Notes: generated by a model from the sequence alone, not told the origin. A stretch of DNA of 57,909 bases from an uncultured Cyclobacteriaceae bacterium (GCA_947492745.1 CANLOE010000034.1:1-57909); one strand, 5' to 3'; positions 17,619 to 26,923 are shown, counted from the first letter of the stretch. Numbers and translations are program-made.

Positions 17619-18203
17619 ATGACCAATAAAAAAGGTAGTCGTCACGATGATATCAAAGGGCTTATACTGGCCGGAGGAAAAAGTAGCCGCTACGGCCACC
17701 CGAAGCATGAGCTGAACTTTCATGGTATGTCCCAGAAAGATTACCTTTTTCGGTTGCTGGGTCACTTTTGCCAGGCATGTTACCTTTCTGCTAAAAGCGC
17801 TGTTCTTCCAGAAGATAAGGTCATCATCGACCACTATACTTACGAGGGCCCCCTCAACGGTATACTCAGTGCCTTTCATCACTTCCCTGACCATGCATGG
17901 CTTAGCGTCGCCTGTGATATGCCCTGGGTAGGCCCCATGGTACTGGAGCACTTACTTGCCCATAGAAATCCGCAAAAAATGGCCACTTGTTATTGGGACA
18001 GTGATGGAAAACTGCCAGAGCCTCTATTGACACTCTGGGAACCAGCTGCATTTCCTGCTTTGTTATCCTATCATCATCAAGAAGGAAGGAGTCCGAGGGC
18101 TTTCCTAAAAATGCATCCGATACAGTGTATACCCACTCTGGACAATAGATTTTTATATAACGTTAATACCAAAGAAGACCATGAAAACTGGAAAAAAAAC
18201 TGA
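17619..18203 (+). CDS. mobA: Molybdenum cofactor guanylyltransferase (MobA-like)
   Basis: This 194-aa protein carries the nucleotidyltransferase signature LILAGGKSSRYG at residues 15-26 and the downstream PLNGILSAF and VACDMPWV motifs of MobA, which links GMP to molybdopterin in the cytoplasm. Size is as expected. No other molybdenum-cofactor gene is in the window. The last 23 bases overlap the start of the Rof-like reading frame, in a different frame, which suggests the two were once translationally coupled. Confidence 0.85.
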   Translation: MTNKKGSRHDDIKGLILAGGKSSRYGHPKHELNFHGMSQKDYLFRLLGHFCQACYLSAKSAVLPEDKVIIDHYTYEGPLNGILSAFHHFPDHAWLSVACDMPWVGPMVLEHLLAHRNPQKMATCYWDSDGKLPEPLLTLWEPAAFPALLSYHHQEGRSPRAFLKMHPIQCIPTLDNRFLYNVNTKEDHENWKKN

Positions 18204-18625
18204 AAGTCCCTATCGTTCTATCAACTGTAGTTTTTATGACCTTCCGGAAGCTGATGCCATACTGGGAGAAACCTCTGTCATACCTTATCAAACACCTAGG
18301 GAACATCCTGTACAGACTAAAGGAATCATTAAAAACCTGTATATATAAGGTGGCACCAAATACCTGATCCTCCAGCACGGTCAGGAAATAAGGCTCGATA
18401 CCATTTTGACTTTCAACCCGGATTATGCATTAGCCCTTCTATTGCGACCTTAAATAGCTGCAGATCAGTAAAGTGAATGCGTTTTTCGAATTCACCATAG
18501 CGGCACTATGCCGAACGAATACAAATGGCCGGTATTTTGCTATTTATACGCTCATCACGATTTCTATTGATCAATCCGGGTTCAATGGAGCCGATATGCC
18601 CCAGAACGGAAATGCTTATTGCTAA
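18181..18625 (+). pseudogene. Rof-like (Rho-binding antiterminator family) gene, broken by a stop and an element insertion
   Basis: The frame starts at the ATG at 18181 inside the mobA end and reads PYRSINCSFYDLPEADAI..., matching the start of Rof/YaeO, which binds transcription factor Rho. An in-frame TAA at 18346-18348 interrupts it, but the same frame continues with KYLILQHGQEIRLDTILTFN, the typical Rof C-terminal half. A family B/C element (18416-18581) then interrupts the last codons. Removing the element and one copy of TCA rejoins TFN to GADMPQNGNAYC and a TAA at 18623-18625. About 92 codons are thus reconstructed. It is a pseudogene unless the stop is read through. Confidence 0.7.
18416..18581 (+). 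mobile_element. MITE-like element, hybrid of family C (left arm) and B (right arm)
   Basis: This 166-bp element starts ACCCGGATTATGC like family C and ends with the family B right arm (GGCCGGTATTTTGC, then ATCCGGGT). It is flanked by TCA at 18413-18415 and 18582-18584. It sits in the 3' end of the Rof-like gene, and clean excision restores that reading frame. Confidence 0.85.
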
Positions 18626-18884
18626 CTACAACACTATGATGCCATCACGTGTTTTTCAAAATTAGATTTGGGAAAACACTACCTTTCTGGGAAATATTTT
18701 TTCCATAGCAAAGCCCCTCTGCTTATCGCAAGAAAATTTTCGTTCCTTATCAACCTCCAAGTCAACACCCACAAACCACTACAATAACAGACTGTTAATC
18801 AATATAGTATCACGAAAAAGCAGTGCAATGCCCACTGTTTAGGCTTCCTCGATTTTACAGTAAGTAGGTATTCTCTTTGCCGGA

Positions 18885-18920
18885 GTCTTTCTTTTCTAGG
18901 CCAGCTTAGAAAAGAAAGAC
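18885..18920. repeat. Perfect 14-bp inverted repeat
   Basis: GTCTTTCTTTTCTA and its exact complement TAGAAAAGAAAGAC are separated by 8 bases (GGCCAGCT). No T-run follows on either strand. It lies in gene-free DNA 30 bp before an E element. Confidence 0.75.
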
Positions 18921-18950
18921 CATCACAGCACAATAATTGATATTCTATTA

Positions 18951-19316
18951 GAGACTGCCTTGAACTTATGATCAAGCTCAAATTTTCCCCTCGCTTATTT
19001 TGAGTGCAAAACAGGGTCGGGCTGATTGTTAAGAACAAGTGCCAGTGAATATTTGTGGTGAAGGATTCAGCCTGTCGCGTGGAAAGCGTAGCGGCACTAT
19101 CTGAAGAGGTTTTAGTGATTAGATTGCATATAAACAATGAGCATGACGAATCTCCAAATACGGTGTATTTACGATACCACTAAACAGACACAATGGTGAG
19201 CTTATGCGTAATTCGGGTTCGACTTGAGACAAATAATACACCTGCTAATTCCATATGATCATTGAAAATCAATACCACTCACGTGAATGGTAAAGGATAC
19301 ATTTTAAAACAGTCTC
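18951..19316 (+). mobile_element. Degenerate family E element
   Basis: It runs from GAGACTGCCTTGAA to ATTTTAAAACAGTCTC, the ends of family E (compare 41444-41825). Flanks are TTA and TTG, a near 3-bp duplication. At 366 bp it is longer than the usual 210-215 bp, so it has probably taken up other DNA. Confidence 0.55.
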
Positions 19317-19342
19317 TTGTTATCAAAATAAAACTCGGCACT

Positions 19343-19477
19343 ATGAAAATCAAAAGCATAAAGCAAGCTATAGGTAACAATATTTGGCGTAACCTTATAC
19401 TTGTACTTACTTTCAGTTTTTTGGTTTCGGTCATCCTAGTTGTCGGATTTTTAAAACTACTGATTACACTGCTGTGA
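19343..19477 (+). CDS. Possible 44-aa one-helix membrane protein
   Basis: The ATG at 19343 opens a 44-aa frame with a basic start (MKIKSIKQAIGNNIWRN) and a long hydrophobic helix (LILVLTFSFLVSVILVVGFL). It starts 26 bases after the right end of an E element, whose edge may supply upstream signals. No family is recognised and no terminator is evident. It resembles the small ORFs at 13413 and 14367 only in general layout. Confidence 0.35.
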   Translation: MKIKSIKQAIGNNIWRNLILVLTFSFLVSVILVVGFLKLLITLL

Positions 19478-19664
19478 CCTGCTCTACATTTCCTTGTGGC
19501 ATACTTCCCTAGTCTTGGCGTGTCATCCTTTCTATTTTCACCCTATCCAATCGTAATCCCAAGACAGTAGAACTTTCCCATCTGCCTATTCCGCTATTTT
19601 GATATGGAATCTGCGTAGGCCTTTCTACTCTTTCCATATATCCTCAAAAGATAGTGCCGTGTTA

Positions 19665-19822
19665 TACAAATTTGGGTTTTAAATGTCGTATAGGATTGCG
19701 CGGGTCATTTTTCTTCAATCAAGGCGAACACCGCAGGGATAGCAGCGCTATCCCGAGGATGGTCAACGCAGAGTGAAACAAAATGAACAGGAAGATATGC
19801 GATTTTAGAAGCTAAATTTGTA
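19665..19822 (+). mobile_element. MITE-like element, family A, copy 3
   Basis: This 158-bp copy has ends TACAAATTTGGG and CTAAATTTGTA and is flanked by TTA at 19662-19664 and 19823-19825. The remaining gene-free DNA up to MnmA shows nothing further. Confidence 0.88.
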
Positions 19823-20043
19823 TTATATCAATCATGTAAGCGTACCTCTCCATGGCCACCTATGTTGCAGCCAGTTGATCTTATTTTATTATAGCTCATT
19901 TTGCACTGGGTGTGAAACTCAAAAGAGAGTTTTGGGGTTTATTATAAAATCGCGAGATATGAGTTCACTATATCTTTAAATATCTTTACGCCTTCTGAAA
20001 AAATTTCAGTGGGCATGAAATACGAATAAAATACTTGATCATC

Positions 20044-21249
20044 ATGAAAAGAAAACGTGTCGTTGTAGGCCTATCGGGAGGTGTGGATTCCAGTGTAGCT
20101 GCTTATTTGTTGAAAGAGCAGGGATATGAGGTCATCGGTATGTTCATGAAAAACTGGCATGATGACGCTGTCACGATCAGCGATGAGTGTCCTTGGCTGG
20201 AAGATAGTAACGATGCCATGATCGTGGCTCAAAAATTGGGCATCCCTTTTCAGGCCATTGATTTGAGTGAAGCTTACAAAGAGCGAATCGTAGATTACAT
20301 GTTTGCCGAGTACAAAGCGGGACGCACTCCGAACCCCGATGTACTTTGCAATAGGGAAATCAAATTTGATATCTTTTTGGAGTCAGCCATGAAGCTACAG
20401 GCCGATTTTGTGGCCACGGGCCACTACTGCCGTAAAGAAACACTCACCGCAAATGGAGGTGCCGTTCATCGCTTGCTGGCAGGGGTTGACAACAATAAAG
20501 ATCAGAGTTATTTCCTTTGTCAGTTGAAACAATCACAACTGGCCAAAGCCCTTTTTCCCATAGGAGAGCTCACAAAGCCTGAAGTCAGGGAAATCGCTAA
20601 GGCACAAGAGCTCATCACCGCCGATAAAAAAGACTCGCAAGGCCTCTGTTTCATAGGCAAAGTCAGGCTACCTGAGTTCCTCCAACAGCAGCTAAAACCT
20701 AAAAAGGGAAGGGTAATAGAGATATTAGCGGAGGCCCAACAGTACACTGATGATTTGGTGGCAGACACTTCTACCGATGGCTCAGAGGCTTTATCACTGG
20801 AGACATTGAGCAGACCGTTCAGCTACAATACAAAAGATGGGAAAGTAGTAGGCGAACACAATGGAGCGCATTACTTCACCATAGGACAAAGAAAAGGGCT
20901 GAACATTGGGGGCACTCCTGAACCCTTGTTCGTCATCAGTACCGATACCAAAGAAAATGTCATCTATACGGGACAGGGGGATACGCATCCTGGTCTATTT
21001 CGCAAGGGGCTGTTCATAAAAGAAGAAGATATCCACTGGATCAGGGAAGACCTATCATTGGCTATAGGTGAAAAAACGGAGTACAACGTTCGTATTCGTT
21101 ATCGTCAGCCTTTGGAAAAAGCTCGACTCTATAGAAAAGACGAAGGTTTGTACATCGTATTCCATAGCTTACAAAAGGCCATTGCCTCCGGACAATTTGC
21201 CGCTTGGTACCAAGGCGAAGAACTCATCGGTTCGGGAGTCATCGATTAA
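20044..21249 (+). CDS. mnmA: tRNA 2-thiouridylase MnmA
   Basis: MnmA puts sulfur on uridine 34 of tRNA-Glu, -Gln and -Lys. The PP-loop SGGVDSS lies at residues 11-17, the catalytic cysteine pair at C102 ([12 protein letters not shown]) and C202 (SQGLCFIG), and the C-terminal [17 protein letters not shown] and VRIRYRQPL motifs are intact. I start at the ATG at 20044 ([13 protein letters not shown]); the in-frame TTG at 20035 adds three residues and is unlikely. About 20-40 extra residues ([20 protein letters not shown]) expand the region before the C-terminal domain relative to E. coli MnmA. Confidence 0.96.
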   Translation: MKRKRVVVGLSGGVDSSVAAYLLKEQGYEVIGMFMKNWHDDAVTISDECPWLEDSNDAMIVAQKLGIPFQAIDLSEAYKERIVDYMFAEYKAGRTPNPDVLCNREIKFDIFLESAMKLQADFVATGHYCRKETLTANGGAVHRLLAGVDNNKDQSYFLCQLKQSQLAKALFPIGELTKPEVREIAKAQELITADKKDSQGLCFIGKVRLPEFLQQQLKPKKGRVIEILAEAQQYTDDLVADTSTDGSEALSLETLSRPFSYNTKDGKVVGEHNGAHYFTIGQRKGLNIGGTPEPLFVISTDTKENVIYTGQGDTHPGLFRKGLFIKEEDIHWIREDLSLAIGEKTEYNVRIRYRQPLEKARLYRKDEGLYIVFHSLQKAIASGQFAAWYQGEELIGSGVID

Positions 21250-21302
21250 TAGGTACACTCATTTACGATCAGGGTCTCATCTCCATAAAGTAATCTATTG
21301 TA

Positions 21303-21340
21303 AAAAATAAAACCGACACTGATTTTCTATCAGTGTCGGT
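21303..21340 (-). terminator. Intrinsic terminator of the zinc-ribbon gene
   Basis: Arms ACCGACACTGAT and ATCAGTGTCGGT enclose a 5-base loop. Read on the minus strand it is followed by a T-rich run (complement of 21301-21311), so it ends the minus-strand gene at 21443; it may also shield MnmA. Confidence 0.75.
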
Positions 21341-21442
21341 AATAGTATAGTTTTATAAGATTGAAAAGAGACGAAAATCAGACAGAGAAAATCGTGGTCA
21401 TGTGTCCTGTTTGATACTATTCCGGTAGAATAGTAAAAGATT

Positions 21443-21766
21443 TTAGCCTATGATTGTGATGTACAAAGCAAATATGGCCACTATGGCCAACCCCACAAAC
21501 ATCCATATGGGTAAAGAAACTGAAGATTTGAACGTTTTGATCTGTTCTGCAAAATCAGGCTTCATAGCACTTTTAGGCGTCTCATTCTCACAAGTGCCGC
21601 AGTGTACCATTGCTTTTTTTCGGTAAGGAAACATAGGAATTCAGAATACATGAAAATAGCTGGCTACAATGGTAATAAAGGTACTCTGTTGATTACAGTG
21701 TACACAAGGCGTACTCTCTAAGTGCCCTTGCTTGAGGGTTTTGGATCTCCATCCGTAAATGATCAT
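21443..21766 (-). pseudogene. Zinc-ribbon membrane protein with an in-frame UGA
   Basis: The frame starts at ATG 21766 with MIIYGWRSKTLKQ, has a first zinc knuckle CVHC and reaches FHVF. It then meets TGA at 21641-21643, and continues in the same frame as IPMFPYRKKAMVHCGTCENE, with the second knuckle CGTC and a C-terminal helix (LPIWMFVGLAIVAIFALYI). Together, about 108 codons, this matches a small Bacteroidota zinc-ribbon family in which the segment reads roughly HVFWIPxFP. The UGA stands exactly where tryptophan is expected, one base change from TGG, and separates the two cysteine pairs. Either it is a recent pseudogene, a readthrough gene, or a sequencing error. Confidence 0.7.
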
Positions 21767-21951
21767 ATTAAAAAGTTTATAGCGCTTACCGCTAATTAAA
21801 AAATGGGAAACCGTATGATTTCCTATAGTACAAAAAATTAGGTAATCCACAGTATCAACTGTGGTCGGGTAAAATATCAAAAGTATATTCGGTTAGGACA
21901 ACAAAAGTAACCTCTTGTTTTTCAACACTTTTTATACCTGAGATAAAATAA

Positions 21952-22118
21952 ACCCAAAATGTCCATTAGAAAATCTATTCCGGACTTAACTGGCTTCAAA
22001 TCAGTAAATGAATGCGTTTTTTGAATTCACCGTAGCGGTGCTACGCTGAATCCAAGAAAACGCACTGATTCATTGCCATTTAAGTCCTCATGACGAAGTT
22101 CCAATGAACATTCTGGGT
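21952..22118 (+). mobile_element. MITE-like element, family C, copy 3
   Basis: This 167-bp copy starts ACCCAAAATGTCC and ends CATTCTGGGT, flanked by TAA at 21949-21951 and 22119-22121. Its central hairpin reads GTAGCGGTGCTAC. Confidence 0.85.
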
Positions 22119-22120
22119 TA

Positions 22121-22212
22121 AATAGGGAAAAGCTCGGAGGAGCGATCAGATGTACACTGAAGCGTATTGTACATTGGTAAGCCGGTCAAGGGAATGTTCC
22201 ATGAAAGTACAG
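22121..22212 (+). repeat. Repeat G, copy 1
   Basis: About 90 bp (AATAGGGAAAAGCTCGG ... GGTCAAGGGAATGTTCC) match the complement of 40121-40219 with a few changes. It directly follows family C copy 3 and lies downstream of lpxB. Confidence 0.65.
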
Positions 22213-22266
22213 TTCCATCCAAAAAAACCTGTCCCGAACCAATTGCGCTGGAGTATAAAATCTACA

Positions 22267-23373
22267 TCAGGAGAGATAGAAGTACATTTTTTTCGCGGCA
22301 TTGACGGAGGCTTTTGTATCTCCTAGCACATCCCGTAAAGTAGTATAGTCCTCTAAAATTTCCTCTCTTTCTCGGCCATTGAGGAGCCCTTTCAATTGGC
22401 CGGTGATCTTATCGGCAGTCATGTCTCCCTGTATCAGTTCTTTGACGACTTCTTTGTCGGCTATCAGATTGACCAAAGATATATAGGGTACTTTTATCAC
22501 CGTTTTCACAAAATAATAAGTGGAAGCACTGGTTTTATAAGCCACCACCTGTGGTACATTGAGCAAGGCGGTCTCCAGTGTTGCTGTCCCCGAACATACC
22601 ACAGCCGCTTTAGCTTGGGAAAGCACGCCATAAGCGTCGTCCACTACCAATGAGACATTGCTCAGACGACTTATTTCCGTATAGCTTTCCTCAGGCAGGT
22701 TAGGTACCGCAGCAACAACAAAATGCTGCTCTGGCATCGCTTGTGCCACGGTATGCATCGTGGGCAATATATGACCTAGTTCTTGTTTACGGCTGCCGGG
22801 AAGTAAGGCTATCAGCTCTTTGGAGGGAGGCAAAGCGTTCTTACTACGGAAATCAGCATCGGGTTCATAGGCTTTTATAGCATCCACTACAGGATTACCC
22901 ACATAGTCCACCTCCCAACCGTACTTTTTATAGAATTCTTTTTCGAAAGGCAAAATGACGAACATCCGATCGACATTCTGCTTGATTTTCTTTGCGCGAC
23001 CTTGATTCCAGGCCCACACTTTAGGGGTGATATAATAGAACACTTTTATATTGTGCTTCTTGGCATACTTGGCCATGCGGATATTAAAACCTCCATAATC
23101 AATCAATATCAACACATCAGGGCGGTAAGAAAGTACATCTTCCTGACAGAACTTCATGTACTTCTTGATTTTTCGGTATTGAAGCAGTACTTCAACAAAA
23201 CCCATCATGGCCAGTTTATTATAATGAAGTACGACTTCTGCCCCCGCAGCTTCCATCTCATCGCCTCCAAAACAGCGAAACTCCGCTGCACCGTCTTCAG
23301 AACTTAGTGCCTTTATCAGGTTACCACCATGCATATCGCCGGAGCGCTCCCCGGCAACCAAATAATATTTCAT
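22267..23373 (-). CDS. lpxB: Lipid-A-disaccharide synthase LpxB
   Basis: This 368-aa glycosyltransferase joins UDP-2,3-diacylglucosamine to lipid X to make the lipid A disaccharide at the inner membrane. The start MKYYLVAGERSGDMHGGNLI, the PDVLILIDYGGFNIRMAK segment, YYITPKVWAWNQGRAKKI and LLPGSRKQELGHILP, and AVVCSGTATLETALLNVPQV are all hallmark LpxB motifs. Length is normal. No surE gene, a frequent Bacteroidota neighbour, is in view. Confidence 0.96.
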   Translation of the reverse strand: MKYYLVAGERSGDMHGGNLIKALSSEDGAAEFRCFGGDEMEAAGAEVVLHYNKLAMMGFVEVLLQYRKIKKYMKFCQEDVLSYRPDVLILIDYGGFNIRMAKYAKKHNIKVFYYITPKVWAWNQGRAKKIKQNVDRMFVILPFEKEFYKKYGWEVDYVGNPVVDAIKAYEPDADFRSKNALPPSKELIALLPGSRKQELGHILPTMHTVAQAMPEQHFVVAAVPNLPEESYTEISRLSNVSLVVDDAYGVLSQAKAAVVCSGTATLETALLNVPQVVAYKTSASTYYFVKTVIKVPYISLVNLIADKEVVKELIQGDMTADKITGQLKGLLNGREREEILEDYTTLRDVLGDTKASVNAAKKMYFYLS

Positions 23374-23565
23374 GAGTTAAAGATAAGATTAGCTCGGACA
23401 AGCCACAAGCCACAAGCTCTTTTCTTGAGGCTTTATCCTGCTATGTGTCAAACCGCAGTGCATTGAAAAAATGAGCTATATAAACATGCCTTGAGTACGT
23501 ATTGATTGTTCTGAAAAATGCTCGCAATAGGGCCGATGACCATGGTATGTCCGTGGAAAATATGC

Positions 23566-23982
23566 CTAACCAAAATACTCCACAAAATTACGCGGTGTTT
23601 CATAGAGACGTATGCCGTGCAAAGCACCGTACTTGGAAATAGCACCGACCTTTGGGGCCAATATATTCCATATCTCTACTACCAGTACTTCACAACTGGC
23701 CATTTTTCCTCGCATAAAATCTACGTCAACATTCAGGTTTTTATGATCTAGTTTATCTGTGACTTCTCTACGAATAAGTGTACTCAGTTTTTTCAAATCT
23801 ACAACGAACCCCGTTTCGGGATCGGGAATTCCCTTAACTGTAACTATCATCTCAAAATTATGCCCATGCCAGTTTTCATTGGCACATGGACCAAATACTT
23901 CTATGTTCTTCTCTTTGCTCCAATTGGGGTTGTAGAGCTTATGGGCCGCATTGAAATGCTCTTTTCTACTTACGTAAACCAT
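23566..23982 (-). CDS. 6-pyruvoyl-tetrahydropterin synthase / QueD family enzyme
   Basis: This 138-aa protein belongs to the T-fold PTPS/QueD family, which works on dihydroneopterin triphosphate in pterin or queuosine synthesis. The zinc ligands are H14 (AAHKL) and H39, H41 (WHGHN), the catalytic cysteine is C33 (GPCANEN), and LDHKNLN at 78-84 provides the Asp-His pair. Whether it makes tetrahydropterin or carboxy-tetrahydropterin for queuosine cannot be told from sequence alone, and no queC, queE or folE is nearby. Confidence 0.88.
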   Translation of the reverse strand: MVYVSRKEHFNAAHKLYNPNWSKEKNIEVFGPCANENWHGHNFEMIVTVKGIPDPETGFVVDLKKLSTLIRREVTDKLDHKNLNVDVDFMRGKMASCEVLVVEIWNILAPKVGAISKYGALHGIRLYETPRNFVEYFG

Positions 23983-24237
23983 TACTTATCCTAATATCGT
24001 GTTATAATCACAAATATAATCAATGAAGCAGGATTTATACCAAATTGGCGGCCAACGTACCTGTATTTTAATATCTGCGAATGCCAAATACATAACCAGA
24101 TTCAACATCGCCATAAAAATATCTCTATGAAGTAGCCGAGAGTGGTTATAAAATGGCAAAACACAAAAAAAACTTGTTATTTCAAGCTCTTAATCAGAAA
24201 TTCGAATGCCAAAATTTTTGATTAACAATCCAATATT

Positions 24238-25206
24238 ATGATCATCGTCACAGGAGCCGCAGGATTTATCGGTAGTTGTCTTATTTCCAAACTCAATCAA
24301 GAGAATTTCAATGCCATCATAGCTGTTGACAGGTTCGGTATCGAAGAGAAAAAACGTAATCTATCTGGAAAGAAAGTAAAAGAATACATCGAGCGCGATG
24401 TGTTCATGGACTGGCTGGATAAAAATCAAGAAGAGGTAGAGTTCATCTTTCATATGGGAGCCAAGACCGATACGGCAGAATTTGATACGGAGCTTTTGGA
24501 AAAGATGAACACCCAATATACCAAGGATATCTGGACCCGATGTATCCAATACCAGATTCCGCTGGTCTATGCCTCCTCGGCAGCTACCTACGGATTAGGT
24601 GAGCACGGTTATGAAGATACTGAAAGTAAAATACCCGCACTAAAGCCTTTGAACCCCTATGGCCAATCCAAGCAGGACTTCGACCTCTGGGCAATAGCTC
24701 AGGAGCAAAAGCCTTTCTTCTGGGCCGGTCTGAAATTTTTCAATGTATATGGTCCCAACGAATACCACAAAGGCCGCATGGCCTCCGTCATCTGGCATGC
24801 CTTCCAGCAGATAAGTAAGACCGATGCCATGAAACTCTTCCGCTCTCATAATCCCGATTTTAAGGACGGTGAACAGATGCGCGATTTTGTGTATGTAAAG
24901 GATGTAGTCGAGGTCTGTTATTTCCTAATGCATCACCGCAAGAACGCCGGCATCTACAATCTGGGCAGTGGTCAGGCCCGTACCTTTCTGGACTTGACCA
25001 GAGCTACTTTTAAGGCGATGGATAAAGAAGAACGGATATCCTTCATCGATACTCCCAAAGATATCAGAGACAAGTACCAATACTTCACGGAAGCAACTAT
25101 GGACAAGCTGAAAGATATCGGTTACAAAAAAGACTTCTACACTTTAGAAGAGGGTGTAGAGGATTATGTACAAAAGTATCTGATGCAGGATTTGAAGGTT
25201 TATTAG
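24238..25206 (+). CDS. hldD: ADP-L-glycero-D-manno-heptose 6-epimerase
   Basis: This 322-aa short-chain dehydrogenase-like epimerase makes the heptose precursor of the lipopolysaccharide core. Evidence is the N-terminal NADP-binding GAAGFIGS (6-13), FIFHMGAKTDTAE, the catalytic YASSAATYG and NPYGQSK (Tyr and Lys), and the HldD-specific LKFFNVYGPNEYHKGRMAS. Length is typical. It lies with lpxB in a region of lipopolysaccharide genes, though transcribed separately. Confidence 0.95.
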   Translation: MIIVTGAAGFIGSCLISKLNQENFNAIIAVDRFGIEEKKRNLSGKKVKEYIERDVFMDWLDKNQEEVEFIFHMGAKTDTAEFDTELLEKMNTQYTKDIWTRCIQYQIPLVYASSAATYGLGEHGYEDTESKIPALKPLNPYGQSKQDFDLWAIAQEQKPFFWAGLKFFNVYGPNEYHKGRMASVIWHAFQQISKTDAMKLFRSHNPDFKDGEQMRDFVYVKDVVEVCYFLMHHRKNAGIYNLGSGQARTFLDLTRATFKAMDKEERISFIDTPKDIRDKYQYFTEATMDKLKDIGYKKDFYTLEEGVEDYVQKYLMQDLKVY

Positions 25207-25280
25207 TTGAATATGGATAGCGTATAGGCATCTGATTTTTACTTATTGCGAAGATTTCAGTCCTTATCAATACTTTTTTA

Positions 25281-25484
25281 ACCCGGATCATGCGTTGGAG
25301 CTTCGTAACTGGGATTTACCCCAAAATGATCAATAGAGAACCTATTCCGCGCATAAATAGCTTCATACCGGAAGCTTTTCCCTCCGGTCTTCATTCACCA
25401 TAGCGGTGCTATGCCGAACGAATCCAAATGGCCGGTATTTTGCTATTTATATGCTCATCACGATTTCTATCCATCAATTTGGGT
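25281..25484 (+). mobile_element. Composite: family C arm fused to family B, copy 2
   Basis: The first 38 bp are the outer arm of a family C element (ACCCGGATCATGCGTTGG...). It passes directly into a complete family B element (from about 25319 to 25484, ending TTTGGGT). The rest of the C element is missing. The same C-arm to B junction, with B in the opposite orientation, occurs at 57760-57800. Confidence 0.75.
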
Positions 25485-25659
25485 TAAAGCGACCACACGA
25501 TGGATTGGACTGTGAGTAATTCTGCTAAACCTACAACACTATTTACCAAACTTGTGGGTTGCTTAACGCTCCGTTCTTTGATCTTAGGGATACAGCCCGC
25601 CCAACACTAGAAAAATACCACTTCATATTTACCCCTATCAAAAATGTGATTATTGGCAA

Positions 25660-25690
25660 CAAAAAAAGGGTCGCTTTACAGCGACCCTTT
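25660..25690 (-). terminator. Intrinsic terminator of the SusC/SusD locus
   Basis: AAAGGGTCGC and GCGACCCTTT flank a 6-base loop; on the minus strand a T-run follows. It ends the operon that closes with the 25721 gene. Confidence 0.85.
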
Positions 25691-25720
25691 CTTCCTAATT
25701 TTATTATTTGATATCAGCCT

Positions 25721-26905
25721 CTAAGGTGCTTTGATTTCAATGACCAGGCTTGTCGGAGGATTTGCACCTGCAACACCTTCAGCCAGCACAACTTCCTCAT
25801 CACCATTGACACTAGTAATACTACTTATGGACAGTTTGATATAAATAGAATCCGTCAGACCGTCAAAAGCATCACTGGTAATGGTGAAAGGAAAGGACTT
25901 GGTGCTTTCTCCAAAAGCAAAGGTAATCTCATCACCAAAAGGGTACTGCAACCAAGGTTCGGTCATATCAGCACTCATCCCTAGGGTAACACCTCCCGTT
26001 AGGCTACCACCTTCTGCCAGAACATCTAGGCTGAAAGTTCCCGCAGCGGTGATTTCAAGTGTATCGTTACCTACGGGTACAGCAGGGTCTATCCTATCCA
26101 GTTTGAACACTTTCGTATCGTCAACAATTTTAAGGACAAAGCTGTTTTCAACAGTATCGATTACCGACACCTCGTCGGAACCTGTCAGTGAGACTAGATC
26201 TATTTTTAAGAACCTATCCTCTTGCTTGCTCGTATTGTTGACCAGATCTATGACAACAGCTGGTTCAGTTTTGGATAATGTAAAGGTATTTTCCAGTTTA
26301 TAGTCAATATCAGACACAGCAGTACTTGCTCCATCTACAGCGATTTCGACAGCAATATCTTCATCGATAGTTTCCTCTTCCAGTACCATAAAAGGAACGG
26401 ATATCTTACCATCACTCTCGGAGACTGTAATTGTATCGATTTTGCCCATATTCTCATTTCCTATTAAGAATATTTTCTTATCGTCCACTAGCTTAAAAGT
26501 TATCGCTGATCGCGTACCCTTATCCGTTGCCAATGGTATGGTATTCGATGTCAGTGTTACGGTAACATCCGTAGAATCCGCAGTAGTAGTATTCTCGGCA
26601 AAAGGAAGATCGAATTTAGCGGATTTCGAGTTTGCAGGAATAGTAATGGAACCACTTCTGGTATCTCCCCCGGAAGCTTGCCAGTTGACCGTTACATCTT
26701 GAGTATTGCTGACATCAGAAAAGATAACCACCTCAAAAAAGGCTGTATTACCCTCTACCACTGAGGTAAGTTCAGAACCCGTCGTAAAACCTACAAAAGG
26801 TCCTATCCTAGGTACAGCATCATTGACGTCATCATCTCCACAAGCAGACAAGAGCGCTACTGTAGCAATAATCATCAGTGTATATATATTTTTTATAATT
26901 CTCAT
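25721..26905 (-). CDS. Lipoprotein with Calx-beta-like repeats (SusE/F position)
   Basis: This 394-aa protein has a lipoprotein signal with lipobox LSAC (Cys 22) followed by GDDD, an acidic lead as in surface-exposed Bacteroidota lipoproteins. Three weakly similar beta-rich units of about 110-120 aa follow (e.g. SVVEGNTAFFEVVIFSDVSN, VSESDGKISVPFMVLEEETI), resembling Calx-beta or DUF4843-type folds. It lies 18 bases after susD, in the position of SusE/SusF glycan-binding proteins, so a substrate-binding surface role is inferred. I do not recognise an exact family. Confidence 0.65.
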   Translation of the reverse strand: MRIIKNIYTLMIIATVALLSACGDDDVNDAVPRIGPFVGFTTGSELTSVVEGNTAFFEVVIFSDVSNTQDVTVNWQASGGDTRSGSITIPANSKSAKFDLPFAENTTTADSTDVTVTLTSNTIPLATDKGTRSAITFKLVDDKKIFLIGNENMGKIDTITVSESDGKISVPFMVLEEETIDEDIAVEIAVDGASTAVSDIDYKLENTFTLSKTEPAVVIDLVNNTSKQEDRFLKIDLVSLTGSDEVSVIDTVENSFVLKIVDDTKVFKLDRIDPAVPVGNDTLEITAAGTFSLDVLAEGGSLTGGVTLGMSADMTEPWLQYPFGDEITFAFGESTKSFPFTITSDAFDGLTDSIYIKLSISSITSVNGDEEVVLAEGVAGANPPTSLVIEIKAP

Positions 26906-26923
26906 GTTTTTCGATTTGTGTTA

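Noticed and set aside
18799-19137. A 112-aa minus-strand reading frame
   Set aside because: It runs across the 14-bp inverted repeat and the E element, has no family features and unlikely composition.
21641-21643. Reassignment of UGA to tryptophan in this organism
   Set aside because: Normal genes in the window end at UGA (mobA, the second DUF4252 gene), so only a local lesion or readthrough is plausible.
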